37,117 nt of DNA from Bacillota bacterium (GTDB lineage: Bacteria; Bacillota; Clostridia; Peptostreptococcales; Anaerovoracaceae), in NCBI GenBank assembly GCA_905372035.1, contig CAJPNN010000010.1:1-37117 (forward strand), in the 5' to 3' direction. A program made the translations under genes and the position numbers. The notes under the pieces are model-generated. The model did not search any database. It had not been told where the DNA came from and saw only the letters and a list, made by a program, of their open reading frames with translations. Shown piece by piece: positions 1 to 8,263 of the stretch (position 1 is its first letter; the number at the start of each line of letters is the position of its first letter).

Positions 1-246
1 AGATTTTTAAAAAAATCTTTAAACGAATGTATTTCTTCTCCTAATAACGATACAGCATCTAAAGCTCTAAAATGGCTCAAGCTCTCATTCGATGTAAAAC
101 GTACAATGGGTGATGAAAACATGAAAAATTTCTATAACACTGTAAACAAATCAAAGAAAGTCGATATAGAACTGAAAAATAAACTTCACGATATTCTAAT
201 AAGAAAAAGTATAAAAGTTCCGCTTCCTATGGAAGGTCGAAACTGA
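1..246 (+). CDS. C-terminal part of an unrecognised protein (5' end outside window)
   Basis: Frame 1 is open from the first base to a TGA at 244-246, giving the last 81 residues of a protein whose start lies outside the window. The fragment is rich in Lys and Asn, appears soluble and mostly helical (around LKWLKLSFDVKRTMG and LKNKLHDILIRKS), and has no membrane segment. I do not recognise the family. A strong hairpin terminator follows 17 bases after the stop, which supports this being the true end of a plus-strand gene. Confidence 0.6.
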   Translation, partial: RFLKKSLNECISSPNNDTASKALKWLKLSFDVKRTMGDENMKNFYNTVNKSKKVDIELKNKLHDILIRKSIKVPLPMEGRN

Positions 247-262
247 ACTGAATTTATAATAA

Positions 263-297
263 AAGAGAAAATCCGGCATACCGCCGGATTTTCTCTT
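263..297. terminator. Bidirectional intrinsic terminator
   Basis: A perfect 15-bp stem lies at 263-277 and 283-297 with a 5-nt loop. The stem core is ATCCGGC/GCCGGAT and its outer part is A/T rich, so it has an A-run on one side and a T-run on the other. It sits between the convergent ends of the plus-strand fragment and the minus-strand gene at 317-817 and can serve both. Confidence 0.85.
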
Positions 298-316
298 AAG
301 GTTATATCATACTATA

Positions 317-817
317 TTAAGGATTTAATATGGTCAAGTTTGCTTCTAAAGAATCTACCATTATGAAAAAATCTTTTCCGTCCTTATCTTTGCAATGTAC
401 CACATAAAACAGTTTATGAACCAACTCTTTATCTACGAGATCAAGCTCGGGAATCACAAGCATTTTGAGCTGCTTCAGCATTGCTTGTAACATAAAATCC
501 TTGGATTTTTCCACAATTTCATCTTCTGTAAACTTGGCAGGCATAACTATCTCAGCATCCACGTCTATATCTTCAAGTTCCATATCACCCGTTCCTATGG
601 CTTCTCTTCCTCTTACCATATCCACCATACAATAGGTCATCTTGCCGGGATTTTTTTTATTTTTCCCCGTCTTTGCACGAAATACAAGCCACATATAGGG
701 ATAATACAGTTTTTCAACCTGCCTGATGTCTATATTTTTATCTTTATTCTTTATAATCCCTATGACATCCTCTTCTGAAAAGGGATTGCTCATAGTTCTT
801 ACTTTTTCTAACAACAT
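317..817 (-). CDS. Hypothetical soluble protein, coupled to the symporter operon
   Basis: This encodes up to 166 residues with no signal peptide or membrane segment. It is acidic in the middle (DMELEDIDVDAEIVMPAKFTED as two short acidic stretches) and has two regions with beta-rich patterns (YYPYMWLVFRAKTG and LFYVVHCKDKDGKDFFIMVD). I do not recognise the family. The first ATG (817) overlaps the end of the symporter gene by 10 bases, suggesting translational coupling. A second ATG at 793 (MSNPFSEED) is an alternative start, and neither has a strong ribosome binding site. It is the last gene of the operon 2546 to 317 and ends just before a bidirectional terminator. It may be an accessory or regulator of the transporter, but that is inference from position only. 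Confidence 0.75.
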   Translation of the reverse strand: MLLEKVRTMSNPFSEEDVIGIIKNKDKNIDIRQVEKLYYPYMWLVFRAKTGKNKKNPGKMTYCMVDMVRGREAIGTGDMELEDIDVDAEIVMPAKFTEDEIVEKSKDFMLQAMLKQLKMLVIPELDLVDKELVHKLFYVVHCKDKDGKDFFIMVDSLEANLTILNP

Positions 818-2382
818 GTTAAGTTGAATCCTCTGTTTATCATATAGTCGGATCCGAATACAAACTGCTCAACCGCATTCCCTTCAGATGCAAGCTGCTT
901 ACTCTGTGCAGCTTCTATCCTTGTAGAAATAACGGCATTTTTCGCTGTCGCTCTTTCAAAGCTTTCTTTCATCTCAGGCGATACAGGTTTGCCGAAGCGG
1001 TTTCCGATTATAAATGCCAGGAATGATACCACAACACCTATAAAGAACGGATCTATCTTTGTTCCTATAATCGTGCATATCAGATTTGTAAGTCCTCCTA
1101 CAAGCATTGATACCACGGCTCCGCCCGCATTTGCATTTTTCCACCAAACGGCAAACACATAGCTCGGCATAAATGCACAGGACATTACCCCGAACGAGAA
1201 GATTACAAGTCCGAACACGTGTGGAGGCTGAATTATAGCTATTATAAGTCCTATTATCGTTACTCCCAGTATAGCTATTCTTGACATTTTAACAACATCT
1301 CTGTCTTGCGCCTCAGGTCTGAGCCATCTCTTGTATATGTCTATCGACAATACGGTTCCCGTCAACAACAGAAGCGCCGCAACCGTACTCATTATAGCCG
1401 ACATTATAGCTGTAAGAGCTATTGCCGCTATTACACCCGGGAATAACTTGAATGCCAATTCAGGAATAACCATCTCATGATCCTTTAAGTTAGGAAGAAG
1501 TAATATTCCGCAAAGTCCTATTATATACGGTGAAAATATGAATAACTGATTCCAAACTGTCGCATATATCATAGTTGTCTTTGCTTCCTTAGGACTTGCG
1601 AGTGCCATATGTTTAATTACTACATGCGGCAGTCCCAAATATCCTATCAGATAAATCCCGACGGCACCCGCAATCACACTGTATGCACCTTCATACTTCA
1701 AATCCTTTCCCCAAATACTCAAATAGGTAGGATCGAGCTTTCCGAGTCCTTCATTCAAGCCTGTAAGTCCGCCTATATCTTTAAGAGAAAGCACTAATAC
1801 TCCCAGTACTGCGGACACCATTATTATACCCTGTATAACGTCCGTCCATGCAACGGCAAAATATCCTCCTACAAAAGTATAGAACAAAATTACCGTTACA
1901 CCTATGATAAGTCCCGGTACAAACGGGAAGTCAAACAACCTCGAAAGTGTTTTTCCTGCTGCAAGAAATTGTGCCAACACATATCCTGCCAAGCCGAAAA
2001 TTGTAATAACGGAAGCTATAACTTTTACAGGTATCGATTCATATCTCTTCTCCAAATATTCAACCGGTGATATACAGTCCAAGATCTGAGACAATCTTCT
2101 CATTCTCTTTGCCAATAAGCCTACGTTTATAATAGCTCCACCTGCATCTCCTACTGCATAAAATACTGCAAACCAGCCTACCTGATATGCCAGTGAAGGT
2201 CCGCCCATGAACATGTATCCCGACATAGCGGTCGTTTGAAGCGTAAGAGCTGTTATAAAAGGTCCCATGGATCTTCCTCCCAGAAGGAAATCTTCCGACT
2301 TCTTCGCTCTCTTATTCCAATAGATACCTATACCTATCATACCTATGAAATAACATATAAGAACAATTACTTCCACTCTCAT
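808..2382 (-). CDS. Sodium:solute symporter (SSS family)
   Basis: This is a 524-residue integral membrane protein of the SSS (PutP/PanF-like) family, which imports a small solute with Na+. Evidence is the N-terminal pattern after the first helix (SEDFLLGGRSMGPFITALT), the helix 2 segment TTAMSGYMFMGGPSLAY, the helix 5 signature YVLAQFLAAGKTLSRLF, the GGYFAVAWTDVIQGIIM segment, and about 12-13 hydrophobic helices overall. The length is normal for the family, with a hydrophilic C-terminal tail of about 60 residues. The substrate cannot be read from sequence; proline, pantothenate and other organic acids are all known for relatives. The start overlaps the stop of the preceding small gene as ATGA, so the two are translated together. 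Gene 317-817 follows with a 10-base overlap. Confidence 0.9.
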   Translation of the reverse strand: MRVEVIVLICYFIGMIGIGIYWNKRAKKSEDFLLGGRSMGPFITALTLQTTAMSGYMFMGGPSLAYQVGWFAVFYAVGDAGGAIINVGLLAKRMRRLSQILDCISPVEYLEKRYESIPVKVIASVITIFGLAGYVLAQFLAAGKTLSRLFDFPFVPGLIIGVTVILFYTFVGGYFAVAWTDVIQGIIMVSAVLGVLVLSLKDIGGLTGLNEGLGKLDPTYLSIWGKDLKYEGAYSVIAGAVGIYLIGYLGLPHVVIKHMALASPKEAKTTMIYATVWNQLFIFSPYIIGLCGILLLPNLKDHEMVIPELAFKLFPGVIAAIALTAIMSAIMSTVAALLLLTGTVLSIDIYKRWLRPEAQDRDVVKMSRIAILGVTIIGLIIAIIQPPHVFGLVIFSFGVMSCAFMPSYVFAVWWKNANAGGAVVSMLVGGLTNLICTIIGTKIDPFFIGVVVSFLAFIIGNRFGKPVSPEMKESFERATAKNAVISTRIEAAQSKQLASEGNAVEQFVFGSDYMINRGFNLTCC

Positions 2383-2546
2383 TTTTCAGCACCCCCTATA
2401 TCCTCATTGGGAGCACCGAATTCACTGTCATCAGTGACTTTGTCGTGTTTGGCCATCACAAAATATGCAATAATAGCGATAGTAACATAAACGATAGGCC
2501 AAATACAAAATGCAAGAAATGATTGAACAGGCATTCCGAATATCAT
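2379..2546 (-). CDS. Small single-helix membrane protein, partner of the symporter
   Basis: This is a 55-residue protein with one hydrophobic segment (FLAFCIWPIVYVTIAIIAYFVMA, residues about 10-32, in two overlapping parts) followed by an acidic, charged tail. Small membrane proteins encoded directly before SSS transporters are common and are treated as auxiliary subunits, although I cannot assign this one to a named DUF. I chose the ATG at 2546 because GAGGAGGAAG lies 6-7 bases upstream; the longer frame to 2612 lacks such a site. The stop overlaps the symporter start (ATGA), which implies coupled, roughly equal expression. Confidence 0.8.
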   Translation of the reverse strand: MIFGMPVQSFLAFCIWPIVYVTIAIIAYFVMAKHDKVTDDSEFGAPNEDIGGAEK

Positions 2547-2621
2547 AACATCTTCCTCCTCTCTTATACCTAAATATGATATAAAATATGTTTTAATGAT
2601 TTCATGAAACAAACATATGCT

Positions 2622-2638
2622 CCATCAATTATTGATGG
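2622..2638 (-). promoter_or_regulatory. Operator-like inverted repeat at the predicted transcription start
   Basis: CCATCAAT and ATTGATGG form a perfect 8-bp inverted repeat around one central base. It lies over the predicted start point of the symporter promoter, a typical place for a repressor site. No binding protein can be named from sequence. Confidence 0.4.
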
Positions 2639-2642
2639 TGTA

Positions 2643-2671
2643 ATTTTAGCTTTTTTCTGAAAACTTATCAA
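2643..2671 (-). promoter_or_regulatory. Sigma-A-type promoter of the symporter operon
   Basis: On the minus strand TTGATA (2671-2666) and TAAAAT (2648-2643) are separated by 17 bases. Transcription would begin near 2636, about 90 bases before the first gene of the operon. Confidence 0.6.
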
Positions 2672-2890
2672 TAATTTTTAGACTATTTAAAGTAATTGAT
2701 TAATTTTTAACATAATTTAAATTTAAGCTTAAAAATCCTTTATCTATGCTATTTGTCACTTGTATTATCTCTCAACTACTACTTCTATATTCAGTTGTTC
2801 ATAGAACTCAAGGTTATTTCGATATTTTTCATTTATACTTTCTTTATGCGCAATATTCTAAAATATTCTAAAAATAAACGAATATAATGC
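2672..2890. other. AT-rich gene-free spacer
   Basis: This is the divergent spacer between the symporter promoter and the candidate small-RNA promoter. It has no credible reading frame with a ribosome binding site and no strong hairpin. Confidence 0.5.
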
Positions 2891-2919
2891 TTGCATTCTA
2901 CGCTTTTCTTCGCTATAAT
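2891..2919 (+). promoter_or_regulatory. Strong promoter upstream of a candidate small RNA
   Basis: TTGCAT (2891-2896) and TATAAT (2914-2919) are separated by exactly 17 bases. The predicted start is near 2926, which coincides with the first base of a 10-bp hairpin. Confidence 0.75.
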
Positions 2920-2925
2920 AATCGT

Positions 2926-3022
2926 GAGGTTATTCTTATTGAATAGTCTCGTTAATCTTTAATCCCAATACCCCTTTTTGACATAGCAAGTTGCTCCCCT
3001 GCAAGTTGCTATGTTCTTTTTT
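2926..3022 (+). ncRNA. Candidate C-rich small RNA or attenuated leader of about 97 nt
   Basis: The predicted RNA has three parts. First is a 5' stem-loop at the start point (2926-2935 with 2941-2950, 10 pairs including two G-U, loop of 5). Next is an unpaired stretch at 2951-2981 that contains AATCCC and ACCCC. Last is a terminator hairpin (CATAGCAA 2982-2989 with TTGCTATG 3006-3013) whose loop contains CTCCCCT, followed by TTCTTTTTT (3014-3022). There is no convincing reading frame in it. Exposed CCCC segments next to a 5' hairpin and an intrinsic terminator are the layout of Firmicute sRNAs that pair with ribosome binding sites (the RsaE/RoxS type). Because the gene at 3054 begins 31 bases later, the element could instead act as a transcription attenuator for that operon. 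I cannot separate these two readings from sequence. Confidence 0.55.
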
Positions 3023-3053
3023 ACACATAAAGAAAGTCAGGGTGACCCGTTTT

Positions 3054-4100
3054 ATGATATACAAAGAAAAAATTTTAGAAATCAATAAGCCTTGGAGCAA
3101 ACACTTTGACCGTTATTTTTCCGCTTCAACAATAGGCTTTTTCGATATAGAATCCACCGGTTTAAGTGCTGCAAGAAACTTTATGATACTTGGAGGCATA
3201 TTACTTTGGGATGGTAAAAGCTTTACTCTTAAGCAATATCTTGCGGAAGATAAAAAAGAAGAAAGCAAGCTTCTTGTCTCGTACTTCAAAGAACTTTTAA
3301 AGTGCGATATTTTAGTGAGTTATAACGGGATAAATTTTGACCAGATATTCATAAACAAGCGATTTGAACAAAATCTTATACCCGCAAAGCTCGGTTATAC
3401 AGATGAATATGGAATAACCTTTCATAATTTCTTTCACCTCGATTTATTTGCTCTGGTTCGCTCATGCACAAACTTCAATAAATTTTTACCTGATCTCAAA
3501 CAAAAAACTGTTGAGAAATACTTAAATATCGATGAAAATAGAGATGACTTAATCTCAGGAGCCGAAAGCGTAACCTTATATGACCGCTACATGTCATCAA
3601 GAGATGAATCTATCTTAAATCAGATACTTTTACATAATTCGGACGATTGCATCCAGCTTGCATATCTGACAAAATTATTCGGTAAAACGGATATACACAG
3701 AATAGCTTTTTTAAAAGGATTTCCCGTCTTTGACAACGGTACGGGGCTTTTTATCAAAAGCTTAAAATTCAGAGGTAATCAGCTCATCGTTTCAGGTTCA
3801 CAGAAAGGTGCGAAAATATCATATAAGTGCTATGAAATGTATTATCGCTTTGAACTTTCAACCGGAGAAAATGAATTCAAACTGATAATAGAATTAGACA
3901 ATTTAAAAGACGGATATAGAATTTTAGATCTGAAAAAATTTCCTGTCGATATAAATAAGTTCAAAGACATGCCGAACTGCAAATTTGATTACCTTTTACT
4001 GTCAAAAGATGATACAATCAATTATAGAGAGTGTAACTTTTTTTCTAAAGCCATGCTTTTATTCCTTATAAAAGAAAGTCGGTGTTCTGATGAAAACTAA
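3054..4100 (+). CDS. RNase H-like (DEDD/YprB-type) exonuclease-domain protein
   Basis: This is a 348-residue protein with an RNase H-like fold of the exonuclease type found in YprB. The first acidic motif is FFDIESTG (Asp31, Glu33), the second region is LVSYNGINFDQ, and a late acidic motif HNSDDC holds further candidate metal ligands. These would bind two metal ions for nucleic-acid cleavage. The C-terminal third has no motif I recognise. I chose the ATG at 3054 because AGGGTGA lies 8 bases upstream; the frame stays open to 2991, but that part overlaps a terminator hairpin. The gene is first of a plus-strand operon and overlaps the next gene by 11 bases. The substrate is unknown. Confidence 0.8.
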   Translation: MIYKEKILEINKPWSKHFDRYFSASTIGFFDIESTGLSAARNFMILGGILLWDGKSFTLKQYLAEDKKEESKLLVSYFKELLKCDILVSYNGINFDQIFINKRFEQNLIPAKLGYTDEYGITFHNFFHLDLFALVRSCTNFNKFLPDLKQKTVEKYLNIDENRDDLISGAESVTLYDRYMSSRDESILNQILLHNSDDCIQLAYLTKLFGKTDIHRIAFLKGFPVFDNGTGLFIKSLKFRGNQLIVSGSQKGAKISYKCYEMYYRFELSTGENEFKLIIELDNLKDGYRILDLKKFPVDINKFKDMPNCKFDYLLLSKDDTINYRECNFFSKAMLLFLIKESRCSDEN

Positions 4101-5001
4101 AACAAAATTAGATGCGGTATTTGAGGAAGCTTTTCCTGTTCCTTTTGACGAAAAATCCAAATTCGTCTTTTTCAGCGATATTCATCGCGGCGACGACAGT
4201 CTGTCCGATGAATTCGGCAGAAACAGACATATATATTCTCATGCTTTGGATTACTATTACCAGAATGACTATACATATATAGAAGTCGGTGACGGAGATG
4301 AATTATGGGAACACAAAAAATACAGTACAATATGTACCGCTCATGCGTCCGTATTCCAAAAATTAAAACTTTTTTATGATAAGGGCAGGATGTTGATGCT
4401 GTTCGGCAATCACAACATACAGCTTTCAAATCCCGATTATGTTTCTGAAAATCTATATTCTTACTATAATGTATACGGTCAGACGAAAGTTGAACTGTTT
4501 CCCGGTATAGTTCCGCACGAAGCACTCATATTAACTCATAGAAAAACCGGACAAAAAATTTTCGTAGTACACGGACATCAGGGCGATTTCATGAATGATC
4601 AGATGTGGTGGCTTTCACATATATTTATAAGGTACGGATGGCGTTTTATGCACAATGTCGGAATAAAATATGCTGCACGCCCCGCAACCAGCAGAGCCAA
4701 AAGACACCGAATAGAAAAAAACTATGATAAATGGATTCGCATAAACAAAACGATGCTTATTTGCGGTCATACTCACAGAGCAAAGTTCCCTGCCGATAAT
4801 GAGCTCCCCTATTTCAACACCGGATGCTGCATGCACCCGAGAGGTATAACATGTATAGAAATCACAAACGATATGATATCTCTGGTTGCATGGAATATGG
4901 CAAGTAATCTTGATGGAATGCTTTACATCAAAAGAACTGTTTTAAGAGGACCTGAACCAATTTTAAAATTTGACGAAAAAACACAGATAAAGGAGACTTA
5001 A
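4090..5001 (+). CDS. Calcineurin-like metallophosphoesterase
   Basis: This is a 303-residue cytoplasmic protein with all motifs of the metallophosphoesterase superfamily in order: FSDIHRGD (Asp30, His32), GDGDELWEH, FGNHN, VVHGHQGD and CGHTHRA. These residues bind two metal ions for phosphoester hydrolysis. The order and length resemble LpxH/YbbF-like or serine/threonine phosphatase-like members, but the organism does not appear to make LPS, so the substrate is open. The start overlaps the preceding nuclease gene by 11 bases, and proA begins 3 bases after its stop, so the three are probably one transcript. Confidence 0.88.
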   Translation: MKTKTKLDAVFEEAFPVPFDEKSKFVFFSDIHRGDDSLSDEFGRNRHIYSHALDYYYQNDYTYIEVGDGDELWEHKKYSTICTAHASVFQKLKLFYDKGRMLMLFGNHNIQLSNPDYVSENLYSYYNVYGQTKVELFPGIVPHEALILTHRKTGQKIFVVHGHQGDFMNDQMWWLSHIFIRYGWRFMHNVGIKYAARPATSRAKRHRIEKNYDKWIRINKTMLICGHTHRAKFPADNELPYFNTGCCMHPRGITCIEITNDMISLVAWNMASNLDGMLYIKRTVLRGPEPILKFDEKTQIKET

Positions 5002-5004
5002 ATT

Positions 5005-6285
5005 ATGAACAGCATACATGAAAGATTAAAAAAAATTAAATCGGAAAGCTTTAAATCTCTTACGATAACTCCTGCCGAAAAAAATGAAGCTTTATCAAAA
5101 ATAAGTCATGCTCTGTCTGATAACAAAGAGTTCATATTTGCAGAAAATCAAAAAGATCTGCTTGCAGCAACAAAAGCTTCTATCCCTACACCTGTTTTAA
5201 AACGCCTGTTACTTGATGAATCCAAGCTGAATGATCTTTTAAAAGGTATCTCGGATCTCATAGCAATGGAAGAACCTTGTTTTAAGACAACTCTTAAAAG
5301 GGAACTCGATAAAAATCTTATTTTAGAACGTGTAACTTGTCCGATAGGTCTTATCGGCGTTATATTTGAAGCACGCCCCGATGCGCTTGTACAAATCACT
5401 TCTCTTTGCATAAAAACTGCAAACTATGTAATTTTAAAAGGAGGAAGTGAGGCAAAATATACAAATAAAGCTCTCCATAAAATCATTTCCGATGCTCTTT
5501 CAGATACGGCATTATCCGAAAACTTTGTAACTTTGCTTGAAAATCGGGATGAAATAAAAGAACTGCTGACATGTCACGACTGCATAGATCTTCTGATTCC
5601 GAGAGGTTCAAACGAATTTGTACAATACCTTATGGAAAATACAAAAATACCTGTTATGGGACATGCAGACGGAATATGCCATGTATATGTTGATGAATTT
5701 GCCGATATTAAAAAAGCGATACAGATAATAAAGGATTCGAAAACGCAATATGTTGCCGCCTGCAACACGGTTGAAACCGTACTTATACATGAAAGTATAG
5801 CGGCAAAAATCCTGCCTGACCTGAATAATGCATTAAAATCTGCGGCTGTTAAAATTTTAGGCTGTCCTGAAACTGAAAAATATCTGAAATGCGAAAAAGC
5901 AACTGAGGATGATTTTAAAACGGAATATCTCGACTATATAGTCTCCATAAAAGTCATCAAAAATATTGACGAAGCGATTTCACATATAAATAAATACGGT
6001 TCACATCACACTGATGCAATAATCACTGAAAACGATTCAAATGCGAAAAAATTTATGCTTCAAACCGACTCCGCAGGTGTATACAGAAATTGTTCTACAA
6101 GGTTTGCCGACGGATATAGGTACGGTTTCGGAGCCGAAGTCGGGATCTCTACCGGAAAACTTCATGCAAGAGGTCCCGTAGGTCTCGACGGACTTTTGAC
6201 ATATAAATATTTTCTTAACGGCAACGGGCAGATCGTTGATGACTACGCTTCCGGAAAATCCTCTTTCAACTTCAAAAATCTTTAA
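5005..6285 (+). CDS. proA: Gamma-glutamyl phosphate reductase (glutamate-5-semialdehyde dehydrogenase)
   Basis: This enzyme reduces gamma-glutamyl phosphate to glutamate-5-semialdehyde with NADPH, the second step of proline synthesis. The 426 residues match the family length. The catalytic cysteine lies in AACNTVETVL (Cys253), and GLIGVIFEARPDA, YVILKGGSEA and IPRGSNEFV are typical ProA segments. The C-terminal part has FGAEVGISTGKLHARGPVGLDGLLTYKY in two adjacent blocks, as in all ProA proteins. The ribosome binding site AAGGAG sits 9 bases before the ATG. The usual partner gene proB (glutamate kinase) is not in the window. Confidence 0.97.
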   Translation: MNSIHERLKKIKSESFKSLTITPAEKNEALSKISHALSDNKEFIFAENQKDLLAATKASIPTPVLKRLLLDESKLNDLLKGISDLIAMEEPCFKTTLKRELDKNLILERVTCPIGLIGVIFEARPDALVQITSLCIKTANYVILKGGSEAKYTNKALHKIISDALSDTALSENFVTLLENRDEIKELLTCHDCIDLLIPRGSNEFVQYLMENTKIPVMGHADGICHVYVDEFADIKKAIQIIKDSKTQYVAACNTVETVLIHESIAAKILPDLNNALKSAAVKILGCPETEKYLKCEKATEDDFKTEYLDYIVSIKVIKNIDEAISHINKYGSHHTDAIITENDSNAKKFMLQTDSAGVYRNCSTRFADGYRYGFGAEVGISTGKLHARGPVGLDGLLTYKYFLNGNGQIVDDYASGKSSFNFKNL

Positions 6286-6321
6286 AAAGCTTAATAGCTT
6301 AGTATAGGAGGTTCAGTTTTA

Positions 6322-6531
6322 ATGCAAAAACAAAGTAAAAAAAACGGAAAAAAAGCATTTGCGGAAATCCTTGTCTGCATTGCCGCATATCTTCTTATCG
6401 TTTTCATTCTTGCCAAGGTGGACGTAATTAAATATGGCAGCACGAATTGGACGGTATATATCGGCGTTGCAATAATAGTAATAATTTTTAGGGAGCTCAG
6501 CAAATTTTTGATGAAAATAAATAACAGATAA
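6322..6531 (+). CDS. Small two-helix membrane protein
   Basis: This is a 69-residue protein with a Lys-rich N terminus (KQSKKNGKKA) and two hydrophobic segments (ILVCIAAYLLIVFILA and VYIGVAIIVIIF). It is preceded by TAGGAGG at a good distance from the ATG. It is the last gene of the proA transcript. I do not recognise a family, and any function would be a guess. Confidence 0.7.
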   Translation: MQKQSKKNGKKAFAEILVCIAAYLLIVFILAKVDVIKYGSTNWTVYIGVAIIVIIFRELSKFLMKINNR

Positions 6532-6554
6532 AACAAAATACACAAGAATAGGGT

Positions 6555-6579
6555 GCAGGTGTACCTTTGGGATACCTGC
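6555..6579 (+). terminator. Possible terminator after the proA operon
   Basis: GCAGGTGTACC and GGGATACCTGC form an 11-position stem with one G-T pair and one mismatch around a TTT loop. It is followed by TGTTAGATATTGTTTT, which is only moderately T-rich, so this is a weaker terminator. Confidence 0.45.
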
Positions 6580-6670
6580 TGTTAGATATTGTTTTGGGAA
6601 GCACAAGCAATCCTACTTTTGTCAATCTCCAAGGAAAGACACAATCAAAAGCATGTTATGACCGTATTTC

Positions 6671-8008
6671 TTACAGCAGCTCTCCGATCAAACTGAACGT
6701 GTTGCTCTCAACAATTTTAACCGCTACGATCTCCCCTTTAAGATCCCTTCCTGCTCTAAAATTCACAATCTTTCCTGAACCCGTCCTGCCTGTCTGAAAC
6801 ATGCTGTTTCTCTTACTTTCCCCTTCAACTAAAACAAGTTCTTCCTTTCCGACATATGTTCTGTTTATCTCCATTGTTATTTGATTCATTCGTTCAACCA
6901 GCATATTAAATCTTTCATGTTTGATCTTTTCCGGTATCTGATTCTCATATTCCGCCGCAGGGGTACCCTTTCTGATCGAATAAAGAAAAGTGAATGCGGA
7001 ATCAAATCTTACCTTCTCCACAAGGTCCATGGTTTCCATGAAATTCTCTTCACTCTCTCCCGGAAATCCTACTATTATATCTGTCGTTATCGCTATGTTT
7101 GGAGATACTTTTCTCAGTTTTTTTATCAAAGTCATATAATCTTCTCTGCTATATCTCCTGTTCATTCTCTTCAATACTTCCGAACTGCCTGACTGAACAG
7201 GCAGATGAATTGAATTGCAAAGGCTGTTTGCCATACCGTAGGTTGCAATAAGCTTATCCGATAAATCTTTGGGGTGTGATGTCATAAATTTTAATCTCTT
7301 TATACCTGTGCTTCTATCTATTTCCATAATCAAATCCGCAAAATCAACATTATCGGAAAATAATTCTCGAAAATCGGAATTTTTACCATAAGAGTTTACA
7401 TTTTGACCTAACAATGTAACTTCTTTAACACCGCTTTTGACAAGCTTTTTAATCTCCCCTATTATATCCGCCGGTTTTCTGCTTCGCTCTCTTCCTCTTG
7501 TATATGGAACAATACAATATGTACAAAAATTATTGCAGCCGTACGTTATGTTTACATAAGACTTGAAATTGTAAACTCGTTTTATCGGTAGACCTTCTAT
7601 TATATCTCCCGCCGTATCCCATACATCAATTATCTTTTTATGCTCATTCACAACGTTATCCAAAAGTTTGGGAAACTCATGTATATTATGTGTTCCGAAA
7701 ACCAGATCCACCCACGGATATGTCTTTTTTATTTTATCTACGATATGTTGCTGCTGCATCATGCAACCACACACCGCAACTACAAATTGAGGATTATTCT
7801 CTTTTACTTTTTTTAATTGACCTAACGTCCCGAAAAATCTTTTGTCGGCGTTTTCTCTTATACTGCATGTATTTATTATTGCCACATCCGCACTGTTTCG
7901 CTCTTCATTTTTTATATATCCCATATTTTCGAGCATACCTGCTATATTTTCTGAATCGTGCTCATTCATCTGGCAGCCGAATGTCACTATGTTATAAGTC
8001 TTTGACAT
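6671..8008 (-). CDS. miaB: tRNA (N6-isopentenyladenosine-37-C2)-methylthiotransferase MiaB
   Basis: This radical-SAM enzyme adds the methylthio group to i6A37 of tRNAs that read codons beginning with U. The 445 residues contain the N-terminal cluster cysteines Cys12 (FGCQMNE), Cys48 (NTCSIRE) and Cys82 (CGCMMQ). The radical-SAM triad is Cys158, Cys162 and Cys165 (YGCNNFCTYC), followed by YTRGRERSR, and a TRAM domain lies at the C terminus (GKEELVLVEGESKR onward). I chose the ATG at 8008 (MSKTYN) because GAGAGG precedes it and MiaB begins close to the first cysteine motif; the 26 extra codons up to 8086 do not fit. It is transcribed alone. Confidence 0.96.
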   Translation of the reverse strand: MSKTYNIVTFGCQMNEHDSENIAGMLENMGYIKNEERNSADVAIINTCSIRENADKRFFGTLGQLKKVKENNPQFVVAVCGCMMQQQHIVDKIKKTYPWVDLVFGTHNIHEFPKLLDNVVNEHKKIIDVWDTAGDIIEGLPIKRVYNFKSYVNITYGCNNFCTYCIVPYTRGRERSRKPADIIGEIKKLVKSGVKEVTLLGQNVNSYGKNSDFRELFSDNVDFADLIMEIDRSTGIKRLKFMTSHPKDLSDKLIATYGMANSLCNSIHLPVQSGSSEVLKRMNRRYSREDYMTLIKKLRKVSPNIAITTDIIVGFPGESEENFMETMDLVEKVRFDSAFTFLYSIRKGTPAAEYENQIPEKIKHERFNMLVERMNQITMEINRTYVGKEELVLVEGESKRNSMFQTGRTGSGKIVNFRAGRDLKGEIVAVKIVESNTFSLIGELL

Positions 8009-8085
8009 ATTTATAAAACCTCTCACAATACACAATATATTTTTACAATCAAAACATATCCGTTCTGAATCAAATATGTGAAACA

Positions 8086-8113
8086 ATTATATACCACGCA
8101 TATGAATTGGTAA
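8086..8113 (-). promoter_or_regulatory. Promoter of miaB
   Basis: On the minus strand TTACCA (8113-8108) and TATAAT (8091-8086) are separated by 16 bases, about 80 bases upstream of the miaB start. Confidence 0.55.
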
Positions 8114-8141
8114 AGAAAATTACAAAAAAAGCAATAAACAT

Positions 8142-8169
8142 TTGCATTTTGAAACAGCGATGATATACT
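8142..8169 (+). promoter_or_regulatory. Promoter of the first copy of the duplicated locus
   Basis: TTGCAT (8142-8147) and TATACT (8164-8169) are separated by 16 bases. The surrounding sequence is conserved upstream of the second copy (9691-9718), which supports its use as a promoter. Confidence 0.6.
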
Positions 8170-8263
8170 GAAACAAACTGAAAAGAAAATATTGTCAGAT
8201 GAGATTTGTACGGTATAAACTGAAATTAAAAATATACGGTTTTAGGAATGGAGGTACAACATT

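Noticed and set aside
2991..3053. Upstream extension of the RNase H-like gene
   Set aside because: The extension starts at a TTG within a terminator hairpin. The ATG at 3054 has a suitable ribosome binding site.
6551..6580. Shared ACCTTTGGGATA with antitoxin repeat 2, suggesting a remnant type III antitoxin
   Set aside because: Only 12 bases are shared. There is no second repeat, no strong promoter and no toxin-like gene nearby. It is better explained as a terminator stem.
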